A DNA stretch of 64,000 nucleotides from DATIXJ01 sp035518715 (GTDB lineage Bacteria > Bacteroidota > Ignavibacteria > UBA10030 > SZUA-254), in the NCBI GenBank assembly GCA_035518715.1, contig DATIXJ010000017.1, forward strand, positions 13,885-77,884. Direction: 5' to 3'. The position numbers were made by a program, and so were the translations under genes. The notes beneath the pieces are model-generated. The model saw only the letters and a list, made by a program, of their open reading frames with translations, was not told the origin of the DNA and did no database searches. Shown here one piece after another: positions 8,819 through 18,422 of the stretch (within the stretch, counting starts at the first letter, position 1; each line of letters begins with the position of its first letter).

Positions 8819-9009
8819 TTGAAATTGTACACTTAGGAGATAAGCCCGCACGATTTTGTTAAAGGTTGGATTCTAACGCTGGTTGTGTTCTTTTTCGCAG
8901 CGTCATGTTGTTTGACGTTCAGCGATATGGCGGATGCCTTTGACAACGTGAGGTGAAGAGTTTCTGGTGTAACCGAATGTCAGGGTGTTCTGGCGTTCGG
9001 TTTTTTTTT
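8819..9009 (+). ncRNA. Putative short transcript: small RNA or tiny lipoprotein-like mRNA
   Basis: The stretch is bounded by the promoter at 8784-8812 and the hairpin/T-tract terminator at 8971-9009. Within it an AGGAG sequence lies at 8835-8839. A frame from about 8837 to 8953 would encode a peptide containing WILTLVVFFFAASCC and then SDMADAFDNVR. This looks like a short hydrophobic or lipoprotein signal followed by a few residues. That frame has no ATG, GTG or TTG between its upstream stop (8834-8836) and the hydrophobic part. It is therefore either a non-coding RNA, a peptide using a rare start codon, or a decayed or erroneous gene. The transcript itself is inferred from signals only. Confidence 0.4.
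8971..9009 (+). terminator. Rho-independent terminator
   Basis: A 13-bp stem (8971-8983 with 8990-9002, two G-U wobbles, 6-base loop) is followed by nine T residues (9001-9009). It separates the short transcript from the rightward lipoprotein/porU genes. Confidence 0.85.
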
Positions 9010-9085
9010 GTAATCGGTCATATTATCTAAAGTGAACAAAATCAACATACTTGCCCGGGCGATGCACAACGCCGAGGAGGTATCA

Positions 9086-9571
9086 GTGAAAGCAGCTTTA
9101 TTTTACCTGACATCGGGCATCCTCATCGGATGCTCGCAGAATCCGGTTTCCAGCCCTCCAGATATCCCGATCAGCCAGTTGCTGGCATCACCCGATACCA
9201 TTACCATGGATAGACGACAACTGTATCTTGCAACTTCCATGCGGAGAGACTTTCAGCCCATTAGTCCGCCGGATGGCAAACCGCTCGTTGCCATCTGTTC
9301 AGTCACAGCGACAGACTCGACGCGACTCCCGGCTTCGATTTCAGCCGACGCAGTTTGGATTGTCTACCGCAACCAGGTCTGGAACACCTGGTTTACCAAT
9401 GAGACCATCCCGACTGATGAATTGAGGCCGAACAAAGTCGTGAAGTACGCCCGTAATGGTCCAAAGTGGGGACCGAATTCATCAGTCGACGTCATCGTGA
9501 GGGTTACAGGTGCGGATGGGAAATTCCAATTACTGCGAGCGCCCAACCAGTGGATAGGACGCACCGATTGA
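9086..9571 (+). CDS. Lipoprotein of unknown function next to porU
   Basis: The GTG at 9086 is chosen over upstream in-frame starts (9032, 9062). It has a strong GAGGAGG site 5 bases upstream (9074-9080), and the resulting N-terminus is a compact lipoprotein signal, VKAALFYLTSGILIGC, with lipidation at cysteine 16. The mature protein (about 145 residues) begins SQNPVSSPPD. It shows no domain I recognise and looks like a small beta-rich fold with tryptophans near the end. It is 24 bases upstream of porU on the same strand, so a link with type IX secretion is possible but unproven. Confidence 0.75.
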   Translation: MKAALFYLTSGILIGCSQNPVSSPPDIPISQLLASPDTITMDRRQLYLATSMRRDFQPISPPDGKPLVAICSVTATDSTRLPASISADAVWIVYRNQVWNTWFTNETIPTDELRPNKVVKYARNGPKWGPNSSVDVIVRVTGADGKFQLLRAPNQWIGRTD

Positions 9572-9595
9572 TCGTGCACGGCATTCTGCATAAAA

Positions 9596-12500
9596 ATGAT
9601 CCGTAAGATTAACAAATTGAACTCTGACGTCCCGACCGCGGGTGCATTCCGTCTTCCACTAGCACATGGATTTGTAGATAGTGGCAACCGGATACCCGTT
9701 CTCATTCTAGGCGCTCTTGTGGTCTGTGTTCTGTTTGGACCTTCGCTCTCACACGCCGCAGGAACAGAGGCCGGAGACGTTCATCTGATTCAATCGGATG
9801 GCTCGGGATGCGTAATAGAATACACTCCGGTCTACCATGCCGAAAGAGTGAAACTGCAGAACGGGCCGGCTACTCTCCGGTTTCGCGTTGATGGCGGAAT
9901 TCCCCTTAACCGACAGATGCCTGGTGCGCCGCAATTCTTTCAACGCTCGATACTCCTCCGGTTCAGGGGCAGCAAGGGAAATTCCGTCCAGGTGATCAGG
10001 ACCGAGTATGAGGATTCATCGAATGTTCTCCTGGCGCCGGTTCCCGGATTTCAGGAAGGCGGGATGGATCCTCAGCCGACGTACACCATGAACGCGGCTG
10101 AATATTCCCGGACCGGCATGATGCCCGATCAGCTTGTTTCACTTTCCGCCGTGGGAGAATCCCGCGGCGTGTATCTTGGTCATGTTGAAGTTGCTCCGTA
10201 TGAATATAATCCGGCGCTCCGCGTTCTGCGGAGATTCAAAAGCATCGTTGTGCGCGTGACATTCGGCCCATCCGAGCCGGCTCGCAGCGCCCGGATGACC
10301 ACTGCCCGGCTTGCGGTCAACGATCAGACCGTTTCAGGTTTGCAGCCCGCCCCTGCACCGGCAAGGGTCACGCTCCTGAACAGCGTCCTGAGTTCCGGAA
10401 CCTGGTACCGCATCCCGATTACAACCGAAGGGATGTACAAGATCACGGGTCAGGCACTCCTTAACGCTGGGGTTCCTTCATCAACCGATCCGAAAACCAT
10501 CAAGATCTATGGCAATGGCGGAGCAGAGACACCGCTGTCACCCACATCGGTTGCCGTGGATGATCTCCTCCCCAACGCGGATTACGTTTACGACGGCGGA
10601 ACTTCGGGAAAACTCGACGCGTCTGACTATGTAATTTTCTATGGAACTCCCACCAACAGCTGGACCTATGACCCGGTTACAAAAACGTATTCCCACCACA
10701 TCAACCGGTTCAGCGAGACGAACTACTGCTGGCTGACGTTCGGCGGATCTCCGGCGAAATCGATGACGGTCGTGCCGTCACTCAATGATCCCGCGGCGTT
10801 TGCTCCGCCTACCGGTACCGCAAAACTTTTCCGTGAGGATGAAAACGAAAATATTCTCGCTTCGGGCCTCAACTGGCTCGGACAGGTCTTCAATACCGGA
10901 GATCAGATCACGTACGTCCATCAGCTTCCGGGAGTTGATGTCACGCAGCCGATTTTTTACAGATTTGATATCGGTGCTCAATCAAACGGATCCTCACAAT
11001 TCTCGGTTCAGGAACATTCCACCACGATCACAACGGTTTCGCTTCCAGGAACCTACACGACCGGTGACTCCTATTATATTTCCTCACAGTTTATCAATCG
11101 CATAGTTCCGGTTTCGATCGCTCCCAATCAGATCAACGGGTTCACCGACGCGCAAAGTCGTCTCCGCTTCCTTTTTTCCTCTACGAGCTCTGCGGGGGTG
11201 GGGTATATTGACTGGTATGAAGTGGCGTATAATCGTTTTCTCTTCGCGCAAAACGATGTCGTCAATTTTTCATCGTACGACACAACGGCAACGATCCAAT
11301 ACCGCGTCCACGGTTTCAGCGGAGGACCGGTAATGATATTTGATGTCTCCCGGTTCGACAGCGTGGTCATGATTTCGAACCCCCAGATTGTCGCCGATAC
11401 GGCCACGTTTCAGATCCAGCAAACGGCGCGGAATCCGAGGCAGTTGTTTGTGGTCGGACCTGGCGGCTTCCGATCTCCCGGAAGTCTCACCCGCGTGGAG
11501 AATCAGAATCTCCACGGGACCGATCCAGGTGCGGCGTACATTATTGTCACCGAAAGCGATTTTCTTTCAGCAGCTCAGCGCTTGCAGACGTATCGTCAGC
11601 AGACGAGCCCAAATCCAATCTCAACTGTTGTCGTCGATGTCAACCAGATTTACAATGAATTCAGCGGCGGACTTCTGACACCTGTTGCAATCCGGAATTA
11701 TCTCCGGTATGCATATCAGAACTGGGCACAACCTCCGAAGTATGTGCTGCTCTTTGGCGACGGGGATTATGACTACCGGCGGATTATTGCGACGGGGCCG
11801 GAATGGGTGCCGCCGTGGGAAACGGAGGAATCGTTCATTCCGCTGAATACCTATTCGAGCGATGACCAGTTCGTCATCTTCAATTCGGCGGACCTTGTGG
11901 GGATGGGTATCGGCCGGCTGCCCGCGCGGTCGGGTTCAGATGCCGATGCGATGGTGAGCAAGATCATTCAATATGAAACGCATGCAGTTGCCGACGACTG
12001 GAAATCGCGCTTTACATTCGTGGCGGATGACGGACCGGCCGGCCTCAGCAGTTCGGGTGTCATCGATGACGGGTTCCTCCATACCTCGGAGGCGGAAGCA
12101 GTCTCAACCCTTGTTCCCGGTCTCTTCGATAAAGTGAAGATTTACGAATGGGCGTACCCGACGATCGAGGCAGCCGGAGGAAGGCGGAAACCTGACGTCA
12201 ATGCGGCGATCGATAATCAAATCAACCAGGGAACGCTCGTGCTCAATTACACGGGACACGGAAATCCTCATCTCTGGGCGGATGAGCATGTCTTTACCGT
12301 TGAAGGGGATTTTGCGCTTCTCCACAACACGGCGAAATATTTTTTCCTCGTTGCTGCCACATGTAATTTTTCGAACTTTGATGCAATTACGCCGCAAAGC
12401 GGAGGCGAGCAGCTCGTTGAAATGCCCTCTGCAGGTGCGATCGGGGTCTTCTCTGCAACGAGGCCGGTTTATGCATTCGAAAATTTTGCACTGAACCAGT

Positions 12501-13732
12501 CACTCTACAATAAAATGCTTGCAGCCGATTCCATCGGCCGCGTGATCCCGCAGCGGCTCGGAGACATTGACTACGAAACCAAGCTTGAACGTAATGATGT
12601 GAATGACGCGAAATACTTCCTTCTCGGTGACCCCGGACTTACGCTTGCTTTTCCCAAGCTCTACGCCTCGATCGACAGTGTGAATCATCTCCCGGGAAAT
12701 CAGGTGGTCCAGTTGAAAGCGCTCGAACAGTCGACCGTGTCGGCACATGTCCGTGATACGTCACAAGCATTTTCCAACGCATTCAACGGAACCGCCGAAG
12801 TCGTGGTCTATGATGCAAGTTACGGCGTTACACTGACCGACCCTGATCCGGAGGTCATTCCGAACACCTTCACGTATGTCGCGGCGGGCACCCCGCTCTT
12901 CCGCGGCCAGGCGAGCGTAACGGCGGGCGCGATGAACGTGAGTTTTGTCGTTCCGAAAGATATTTCGTATTCCAGCAACAATGGACGAATCTCGCTCTAT
13001 TTTTCGAATCCTCTGACCGACGGCTACGGTTACACGACGAATATCGTAATCAACGGAACCGATTCAACTGCTGCGCCGGATGGGGTTGGACCGCAGGTGC
13101 GTCTCTTTCTCGATAACCGCGGATTCCGGTCGGGAGATGTCGTTGGAGGATCGCCGACGCTGATTGCAGATCTCTTCGATTCGAGCGGCATCAATACGTC
13201 AACATCCGGAGTCGGTCACGGAATCGAAGTCTGGCTCGACAATCAATCACAAAGCATCGATGTGAGCAGTTATTACAAGAGCAAGACCGACACGTATCGC
13301 GAAGGCACGGTTGACTATCCTCTCGGTGCGATTGGTGAAGGTTCCCATAAGCTCCGCTTCCGGGCATGGGATACCTACGATAATTCCACGACAACGGAAA
13401 CCGTCTTCGATGTTCTCACCGGTGTCGGCATGCAGCTGACATCTGTATTCAATTTCCCGAACCCGATGTCGAGCTCGACGCTCTTCACGTTCCAGCACAA
13501 TCAGGTGTCGATCATCGATGCGGAAGTGAGGATCTATACTGTCGCCGGACGGCTGATACGTGATATGAAGAAGAACGGCATCACTACCCAATTTGTCCAA
13601 ATTCCTTGGGACGGGAGGGATAAGGAAGGCGATGCGATTGCCAATGGAGTCTATCTCTATAAAGTAAGTGCCAGGACGGAAGATGGACGATTCTCGAGCG
13701 AGGCGTTTGGAAAGCTCAGCGTTTTGAAATGA
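9596..13732 (+). CDS. porU: Type IX secretion system sortase PorU (peptidase family C25)
   Basis: A 1378-residue cell-surface cysteine protease. In known systems PorU cleaves the C-terminal sorting domain from T9SS cargo and attaches the cargo to surface lipid. A hydrophobic signal segment lies at about 33-56. The gingipain-like C25 domain contains the LLFGDGDYDYR motif and the catalytic pair His888 (in NYTGHGNPHLW) and Cys923 (in AATCNFSNFD). The 35-residue spacing is like that of gingipains. The C-terminus (FNFPNPMSSST, later WDGRDKEG and GVYLYKV) is itself a T9SS sorting-type domain, as known for PorU. The precise start is uncertain because no clear ribosome site precedes the ATG. It is followed by porV. 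Confidence 0.93.
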   Translation: MIRKINKLNSDVPTAGAFRLPLAHGFVDSGNRIPVLILGALVVCVLFGPSLSHAAGTEAGDVHLIQSDGSGCVIEYTPVYHAERVKLQNGPATLRFRVDGGIPLNRQMPGAPQFFQRSILLRFRGSKGNSVQVIRTEYEDSSNVLLAPVPGFQEGGMDPQPTYTMNAAEYSRTGMMPDQLVSLSAVGESRGVYLGHVEVAPYEYNPALRVLRRFKSIVVRVTFGPSEPARSARMTTARLAVNDQTVSGLQPAPAPARVTLLNSVLSSGTWYRIPITTEGMYKITGQALLNAGVPSSTDPKTIKIYGNGGAETPLSPTSVAVDDLLPNADYVYDGGTSGKLDASDYVIFYGTPTNSWTYDPVTKTYSHHINRFSETNYCWLTFGGSPAKSMTVVPSLNDPAAFAPPTGTAKLFREDENENILASGLNWLGQVFNTGDQITYVHQLPGVDVTQPIFYRFDIGAQSNGSSQFSVQEHSTTITTVSLPGTYTTGDSYYISSQFINRIVPVSIAPNQINGFTDAQSRLRFLFSSTSSAGVGYIDWYEVAYNRFLFAQNDVVNFSSYDTTATIQYRVHGFSGGPVMIFDVSRFDSVVMISNPQIVADTATFQIQQTARNPRQLFVVGPGGFRSPGSLTRVENQNLHGTDPGAAYIIVTESDFLSAAQRLQTYRQQTSPNPISTVVVDVNQIYNEFSGGLLTPVAIRNYLRYAYQNWAQPPKYVLLFGDGDYDYRRIIATGPEWVPPWETEESFIPLNTYSSDDQFVIFNSADLVGMGIGRLPARSGSDADAMVSKIIQYETHAVADDWKSRFTFVADDGPAGLSSSGVIDDGFLHTSEAEAVSTLVPGLFDKVKIYEWAYPTIEAAGGRRKPDVNAAIDNQINQGTLVLNYTGHGNPHLWADEHVFTVEGDFALLHNTAKYFFLVAATCNFSNFDAITPQSGGEQLVEMPSAGAIGVFSATRPVYAFENFALNQSLYNKMLAADSIGRVIPQRLGDIDYETKLERNDVNDAKYFLLGDPGLTLAFPKLYASIDSVNHLPGNQVVQLKALEQSTVSAHVRDTSQAFSNAFNGTAEVVVYDASYGVTLTDPDPEVIPNTFTYVAAGTPLFRGQASVTAGAMNVSFVVPKDISYSSNNGRISLYFSNPLTDGYGYTTNIVINGTDSTAAPDGVGPQVRLFLDNRGFRSGDVVGGSPTLIADLFDSSGINTSTSGVGHGIEVWLDNQSQSIDVSSYYKSKTDTYREGTVDYPLGAIGEGSHKLRFRAWDTYDNSTTTETVFDVLTGVGMQLTSVFNFPNPMSSSTLFTFQHNQVSIIDAEVRIYTVAGRLIRDMKKNGITTQFVQIPWDGRDKEGDAIANGVYLYKVSARTEDGRFSSEAFGKLSVLK

Positions 13733-13751
13733 ATACCATGCCCGATTCCAG

Positions 13752-13780
13752 TTGTTTTTTAACACGAAAGGTGGTATTTT
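13752..13780 (+). promoter_or_regulatory. Candidate sigma70 promoter for porV
   Basis: TTGTTT (13752-13757), 17 bases, TATTTT (13775-13780), about 64 bases upstream of the porV ATG. The -10 box matches 5 of 6 and the -35 box 3-4 of 6. If real, porV can be made independently of porU. Confidence 0.4.
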
Positions 13781-13843
13781 AATGTACCCCGGATACCAGA
13801 ATTTGATCAACTCATCTCATTTTTTCATAGAAGGAATCCCGTT

Positions 13844-14983
13844 ATGAACTCAAAAGTGGTAGGGAGGTTTCTCCCCTTTTTCATCGTGGCACTCGGAATT
13901 ATCGGGGTGTTGTTGCCGAGTTCCCAAGTTCTGGCACAGGGGGAATCAGCCGTCCCCTTCCTGCTGATTGCACCCAATGCCCGTGCCGACGGGATGGGGG
14001 AAGCCGGGGGTGCCCTTGCCGATGACGGATCTGCCGGATACTGGAATCCTGCGGGACTCGCGTTCCAAAATGGTCAGGAAATCAGTCTCACACACTCGAA
14101 CTGGCTTCCGCAGTTTCAGCTCTCCGATCTCTTTTACGAATATCTTTCGTACAAGAATCATCTCGACGACTGGGGTGGAACGATGTCGGCGAGCATTATC
14201 TATCTGAGTCTCGGTGAATTCAATATCACCGGTGAAGTCGGGCCCGAGATTCTCGGAACGTTTAAAGCGTACGAAGTCTCGGCAACGGTGGGATATGCGT
14301 GGAAGCTCAACGAAGAACTCGGACTCGGTTTCAACATGCGCTATATCCGCAGTTCGCTTGCCGATTTTAATGTTCAGCAACAGGATAGAAAAGGTATTGC
14401 CTCGGGCGTGAGCTTCGACGTTTCCACACTCTGGAAGCCGAGCAGCATTCTCGATGATCGTCTCAGCGTCGGCGTGGATCTTTCCAACCTCGGACCGAAG
14501 TTGACGTATATCGATGCCGATCAGGCGGATCCTCTCCCGACGGATCTGAGACTTGCTTTTGCCGGGAAGGTCGTCCGGTCGGAATTCAATAATCTCACAC
14601 TCATCGTGGATTTTACACGTCTCCTTGTCCGGCGCCATGCCGCACCCGTCGATTCTCTCGGAAACGTGGGCGAAGCTCCGCCTCCCGACAATCTTCCCAA
14701 GTCGCTGATCACGGCCTGGAGCGATGGCGGGTTGAGGAAAGTTCAGATTGCCACAGGTTTTGAATACTGGTACGGCGCTCCCAAACTCTTCGCCATCCGT
14801 ATGGGATATTTCTACGAGGATCCCAGCTACGGCAACAGGAAGTTCCTCACCTTCGGTGCCGGCATCCGTTACGATGTGTACGGATTTGATTTCAGCTACC
14901 TCTCTGCGGTTGATGAGACCAGCCCCCTGGCGGAGACCTTACGCTTTAGTCTTTCAATTGCCTGGGGCGGCAAGCAGGACTAA
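13844..14983 (+). CDS. porV: Type IX secretion outer-membrane shuttle protein PorV
   Basis: A 379-residue FadL-family barrel with a signal peptide ending near VLAQG. The N-terminal motifs FLLIAPNARADGMGEAG and GYWNPAGLAFQNG are diagnostic of PorV (LptO). In established systems PorV binds cargo emerging from the SprA translocon and delivers it to the PorU sortase. The rest is a series of amphipathic beta strands, and the length is that expected of PorV. AAGG lies a few bases upstream of the ATG. It follows porU by 111 bases, and a strong hairpin lies just downstream (15001-15046). Confidence 0.93.
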   Translation: MNSKVVGRFLPFFIVALGIIGVLLPSSQVLAQGESAVPFLLIAPNARADGMGEAGGALADDGSAGYWNPAGLAFQNGQEISLTHSNWLPQFQLSDLFYEYLSYKNHLDDWGGTMSASIIYLSLGEFNITGEVGPEILGTFKAYEVSATVGYAWKLNEELGLGFNMRYIRSSLADFNVQQQDRKGIASGVSFDVSTLWKPSSILDDRLSVGVDLSNLGPKLTYIDADQADPLPTDLRLAFAGKVVRSEFNNLTLIVDFTRLLVRRHAAPVDSLGNVGEAPPPDNLPKSLITAWSDGGLRKVQIATGFEYWYGAPKLFAIRMGYFYEDPSYGNRKFLTFGAGIRYDVYGFDFSYLSAVDETSPLAETLRFSLSIAWGGKQD

Positions 14984-15000
14984 GAGCTGCGTACGTTTGA

Positions 15001-15046
15001 GGTGAACATCCGCGTGAGCGGCTTCCCGTCACGCGGATGATTCACC
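15001..15046 (+). repeat. Long inverted repeat (strong hairpin) after porV
   Basis: GGTGAA plus CATCCGCGTGA (15001-15017) pairs with TCACGCGGATG plus TTCACC (15029-15046). This gives a 17-bp stem with one bulged A and an 11-base loop. No T tract follows, so it is not a classical rho-independent terminator. It may act as an mRNA 3'-stabiliser, a processing site or a rho-dependent end between porV and the next gene. Confidence 0.7.
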
Positions 15047-15068
15047 GACCTCTTGTCCGCTTCTCATC

Positions 15069-18000
15069 ATGAGCATGAGCATCCCAACGTCATTTACCCT
15101 TGCTGATATTCGTGTTACGAGAGCGATCCTGATCGTCCTCCTTGCGTTCGTTCCGTTGAGGGCCTTCTCCGGCCCGCCGGAAACCCGCGTCGTATTTGGA
15201 CACCCTCTCAATTCAGCTCCGCAGCAGATCCGGCCCCGCATTGGTGCTCAGGTCTTTCCGGAAACAACGCATGTTCTTGCGGTGATGACGGATTTCGTGC
15301 AGGACAAGGACGATCGCACAACCGGAACGGGAAGCTTCGATCTTTCCGCGGCAACGAACGTCATTGATCCCACTCCTCATAACAAGGCATATTTTGATCA
15401 GCATGCCGCGTTTCTTCAGAACTATTTCCGGAAGTCTTCCGATGGCCGGTGCATTGTCGAAGTGACGGTCCTCGACAGTGTCTACCACCTTTCCCATAAG
15501 ATGCGCTATTACAGTCCTTCGCCGAAAAGTCCCGACAACCGCGAAATCGGATTGATGATGCAGGAGACCTGGCATCTCGTCGATTCGCTCAACCCGGGTT
15601 TTCCGTTTCGTCAGTATGATGTTTTTCTGATATTTCATGCCGGAGCGGGGAGAGATATCGACTTCGTCAGCATCTATGGATATGATCCGACACCGTTCGA
15701 CATTCCCTCGATTTATGTCGGTCCTGCTGCGCTGAAGAAGATGTTCGGAAGCGCGTATGATGGTATTTCCGTGGGAAATGGTCTGGACACCATACGTAAT
15801 TCTCTCATCATTCCGGAAACCGAAAGCCGCCCGCTCAGCGGAGGGGCAGGGACTTCGCTGCTTCAGCTTGGGATCAACGGACTTCTCGCAGCGACCTTCG
15901 GGAGCTCTCTCGGACTTCCCGATCTTTTTGATACAAAATCCGGAGCCAGTGGCATCGGGCGTTTCGGATTGATGGACGGTCAGTCGATTTTCAGCTGGAG
16001 CGGGATTTTTCCTCCACAGCCATCGGCATGGGAACGCTATTTTCTCGGGTGGTCGACTCCGATCACCGTGAGCGCATTCGATTCTGTCTATACGTTTCCC
16101 GCGAGCAGTCTCCCCGGAGCCGAGGATTCACTGTTTCGTGTTCCGATCAGTGCGAGAGAATACTTTCTTGTTGAAAACCGCTGCCGCGATGCGCATGGTG
16201 ACGGCGCAATCATCACACTTGTCCGCGACGGATCGACCATAACGAAGACGTATCCTCGGGATTTTGATCCCGGTTTCAATTTCTCGAGCCAGGACTCCCT
16301 CTACGGTGTAGTTACCGATGTCGATGAATTTGACTGGAGTCTGCCCGGCTTCAGTCCGACCGGATCAGAAATGGCAAACGGCGGACTCCTCATCTGGCAC
16401 ATCGACGAAAATGTCATCGATGCGTCGATTGAGACGGATGCCGTCAATGCCAACCCCATTGATCGCGGCGTCAATCTGCTGGAAGCGGACGGATCTCAGG
16501 ATATCGGCCAAACCTACGATCTGCTCTCTCCGGGTTTTGGAAGCGAGAACGGAACCTCGATTGATTTCTGGTATGGAGATAACTCCGCACCGGCAAGGCG
16601 GATATCGAATGTCTTCTCGCCGACTTCGCTGCCGAGCAGCCGGAGCAATAATCAGGCGAATACACACATTGTGATTTCCGGATTTTCCCTCCGCGGCCCG
16701 TACATGACTGCCCGGATTCAGCTGGGAGACAATGTCGTTAGTCCGATTCCCGGGTTTCCGAAATATACCGGCATGAAGTTCGGCAGAAATTCGGTGACTA
16801 TAATAAACGACAAGCCAACACCGGATTCGACTTCACTCGTCGTTGCCACCGATGTCGTCGGCGTACAGCTGCCCGCCACTCCCACGGGATTGCCGATAAG
16901 CAGTGTCGGTGAATCGAAGCTCTACGGCTGGCACATTGCCGGCGGGACTCCGCTCCTCACGACCGGAAGCGCCGACGGCCTTCTTGTGACCTCCGGGAAT
17001 GCCTCTCGCGCATTTGTCGGTAAGCCCGTGGAGGGTAATCTCGCACAGAACGGTACTGCAGACTTGGCAATTGGGATGGTGGATAATGCAGTCTTTCTGC
17101 CCCCGGCTACTCCGCTCCAGAGCGCGAACACCGGCTGGGGTCTGCAGGATCTGAACAGCGACGGGAAAGCAGATTCACTCTTTGCCACGAAAACGTTCCG
17201 CAGGATCACAACCTCTCCGGTTCTATCGGATTCTTTTGTGGTTTATGGTGCGGAGCATGGGACGGTCTATATCTTTCGGTACGATGGCACCTTATCAGAC
17301 AGCGTGACCAGTTCGCAGGATACCTCCGGGGTTGTCGGGATTTGCCTCGAGCCGAACCCTGCGGGAACATTTGTTGCAGTAACCATAAACGGTTCGTTCA
17401 TCCAGAGTCCGGGACGAGGGTGTGTTCGAACAACCATCACCGCGGGTTCTCCATTCCGCTCGGCGCTGCAACAAGGGTTGTCGCCGGCGGTGCTTGGAAG
17501 AACTCCGCCGTATAACCTGCGAACCGTCATGGTCTCGCCGGCGGGGATGGTCTACGATTTCAATGAGTGTCTGGGAATTGAAATGGGGTTCCCGGTGTCG
17601 ACGGATGGAACAATTTCCAACGCCCCCGCAATTGCAGATATCGACGGTGATGGAAGCCCTGATATCATAGTGGCGAGCGGCAAGAAGATCTATGCGATCA
17701 ACAATGCCGGCGCGGTTCTCGACAATTTTCCGGTTACGCTGCCGACGTATCAAAATATCCTGAGCTCTCCAATTGTTGCTGATGTCGAAGGGAACGGCAG
17801 TGTTGATATTGTGGCGGTGACTCAGGAAGGTCTGGTCGTTGCGTACAATCGTTTCGGGAAAATGATCAACGGATTTCCGCTGCAGGGAGGTATCAACGGC
17901 GGTTCGACTCCTGCGGCGTTTCTCTTCAGGTCAACCCAATGTCAGGGCTGCGAGGCAGCGATCGGTATTGCCGTTGCGTCGGACGACGGAAATGTGTATG

Positions 18001-18419
18001 CCTGGCAGACAGGAACGGTTGCATCGCTTGCAACCCCTGTGAAGATGCCCTGGCCGCAATATCTCCACGATGCTCAGAACAGCAGTATAGGAGATCCGGT
18101 TTCGGGAGGATCACTTCCCGCATCCGATTTCTTCCCGGCCTCCCGTGCGTACAACTGGCCGAACCCTGTCGGGAAGGAGCAGGCATTCAAGACTCACATC
18201 CGGTATTACGTCGGGACAGATGCACAGGTCCATATCAAGATTTATGATCTGGCCGGAGAGATGGTGACGCAATTCGACGGCCCCGGTACGGGCGGCAGGG
18301 ATAACGAGGTCGAGTGGGACGTTTCCGGGATTCAGAGCGGTGTCTATTTTGCACATATCGACGCGCAGGGATCCGGAGGAACCGGCAACGCCATCATCAA
18401 GATTGCGGTGGTGAAGTGA
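15069..18419 (+). CDS. T9SS-secreted M6-peptidase-like protein with lost active site
   Basis: A 1116-residue secreted protein. A signal peptide ends near residue 35. A domain resembling M6 (immune inhibitor A-type) metalloproteases spans roughly 50-330. The M6 motif normally reads HEFGH-x-LGLPDLYD, but here it reads ATFGSSLGLPDLFD at residues 275-288. Both zinc histidines and the glutamate are replaced (A275, T276, S279), so proteolysis is very unlikely. The middle and later parts contain FG-GAP-like segments (DIDGDGSPDIIVASG, DVEGNGSVDIVAVT). The C-terminus (NWPNPVGKE, later IYDLAGE and GVYFAHI) is a T9SS type A sorting domain. It is the likely cargo of the adjacent PorU/PorV. Confidence 0.85.
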   Translation: MSMSIPTSFTLADIRVTRAILIVLLAFVPLRAFSGPPETRVVFGHPLNSAPQQIRPRIGAQVFPETTHVLAVMTDFVQDKDDRTTGTGSFDLSAATNVIDPTPHNKAYFDQHAAFLQNYFRKSSDGRCIVEVTVLDSVYHLSHKMRYYSPSPKSPDNREIGLMMQETWHLVDSLNPGFPFRQYDVFLIFHAGAGRDIDFVSIYGYDPTPFDIPSIYVGPAALKKMFGSAYDGISVGNGLDTIRNSLIIPETESRPLSGGAGTSLLQLGINGLLAATFGSSLGLPDLFDTKSGASGIGRFGLMDGQSIFSWSGIFPPQPSAWERYFLGWSTPITVSAFDSVYTFPASSLPGAEDSLFRVPISAREYFLVENRCRDAHGDGAIITLVRDGSTITKTYPRDFDPGFNFSSQDSLYGVVTDVDEFDWSLPGFSPTGSEMANGGLLIWHIDENVIDASIETDAVNANPIDRGVNLLEADGSQDIGQTYDLLSPGFGSENGTSIDFWYGDNSAPARRISNVFSPTSLPSSRSNNQANTHIVISGFSLRGPYMTARIQLGDNVVSPIPGFPKYTGMKFGRNSVTIINDKPTPDSTSLVVATDVVGVQLPATPTGLPISSVGESKLYGWHIAGGTPLLTTGSADGLLVTSGNASRAFVGKPVEGNLAQNGTADLAIGMVDNAVFLPPATPLQSANTGWGLQDLNSDGKADSLFATKTFRRITTSPVLSDSFVVYGAEHGTVYIFRYDGTLSDSVTSSQDTSGVVGICLEPNPAGTFVAVTINGSFIQSPGRGCVRTTITAGSPFRSALQQGLSPAVLGRTPPYNLRTVMVSPAGMVYDFNECLGIEMGFPVSTDGTISNAPAIADIDGDGSPDIIVASGKKIYAINNAGAVLDNFPVTLPTYQNILSSPIVADVEGNGSVDIVAVTQEGLVVAYNRFGKMINGFPLQGGINGGSTPAAFLFRSTQCQGCEAAIGIAVASDDGNVYAWQTGTVASLATPVKMPWPQYLHDAQNSSIGDPVSGGSLPASDFFPASRAYNWPNPVGKEQAFKTHIRYYVGTDAQVHIKIYDLAGEMVTQFDGPGTGGRDNEVEWDVSGIQSGVYFAHIDAQGSGGTGNAIIKIAVVK

Positions 18420-18422
18420 GGT

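Noticed and set aside
15069..18419. Calling this an active M6 metalloprotease
   Set aside because: The HExxH residues are replaced (A275, T276, S279).
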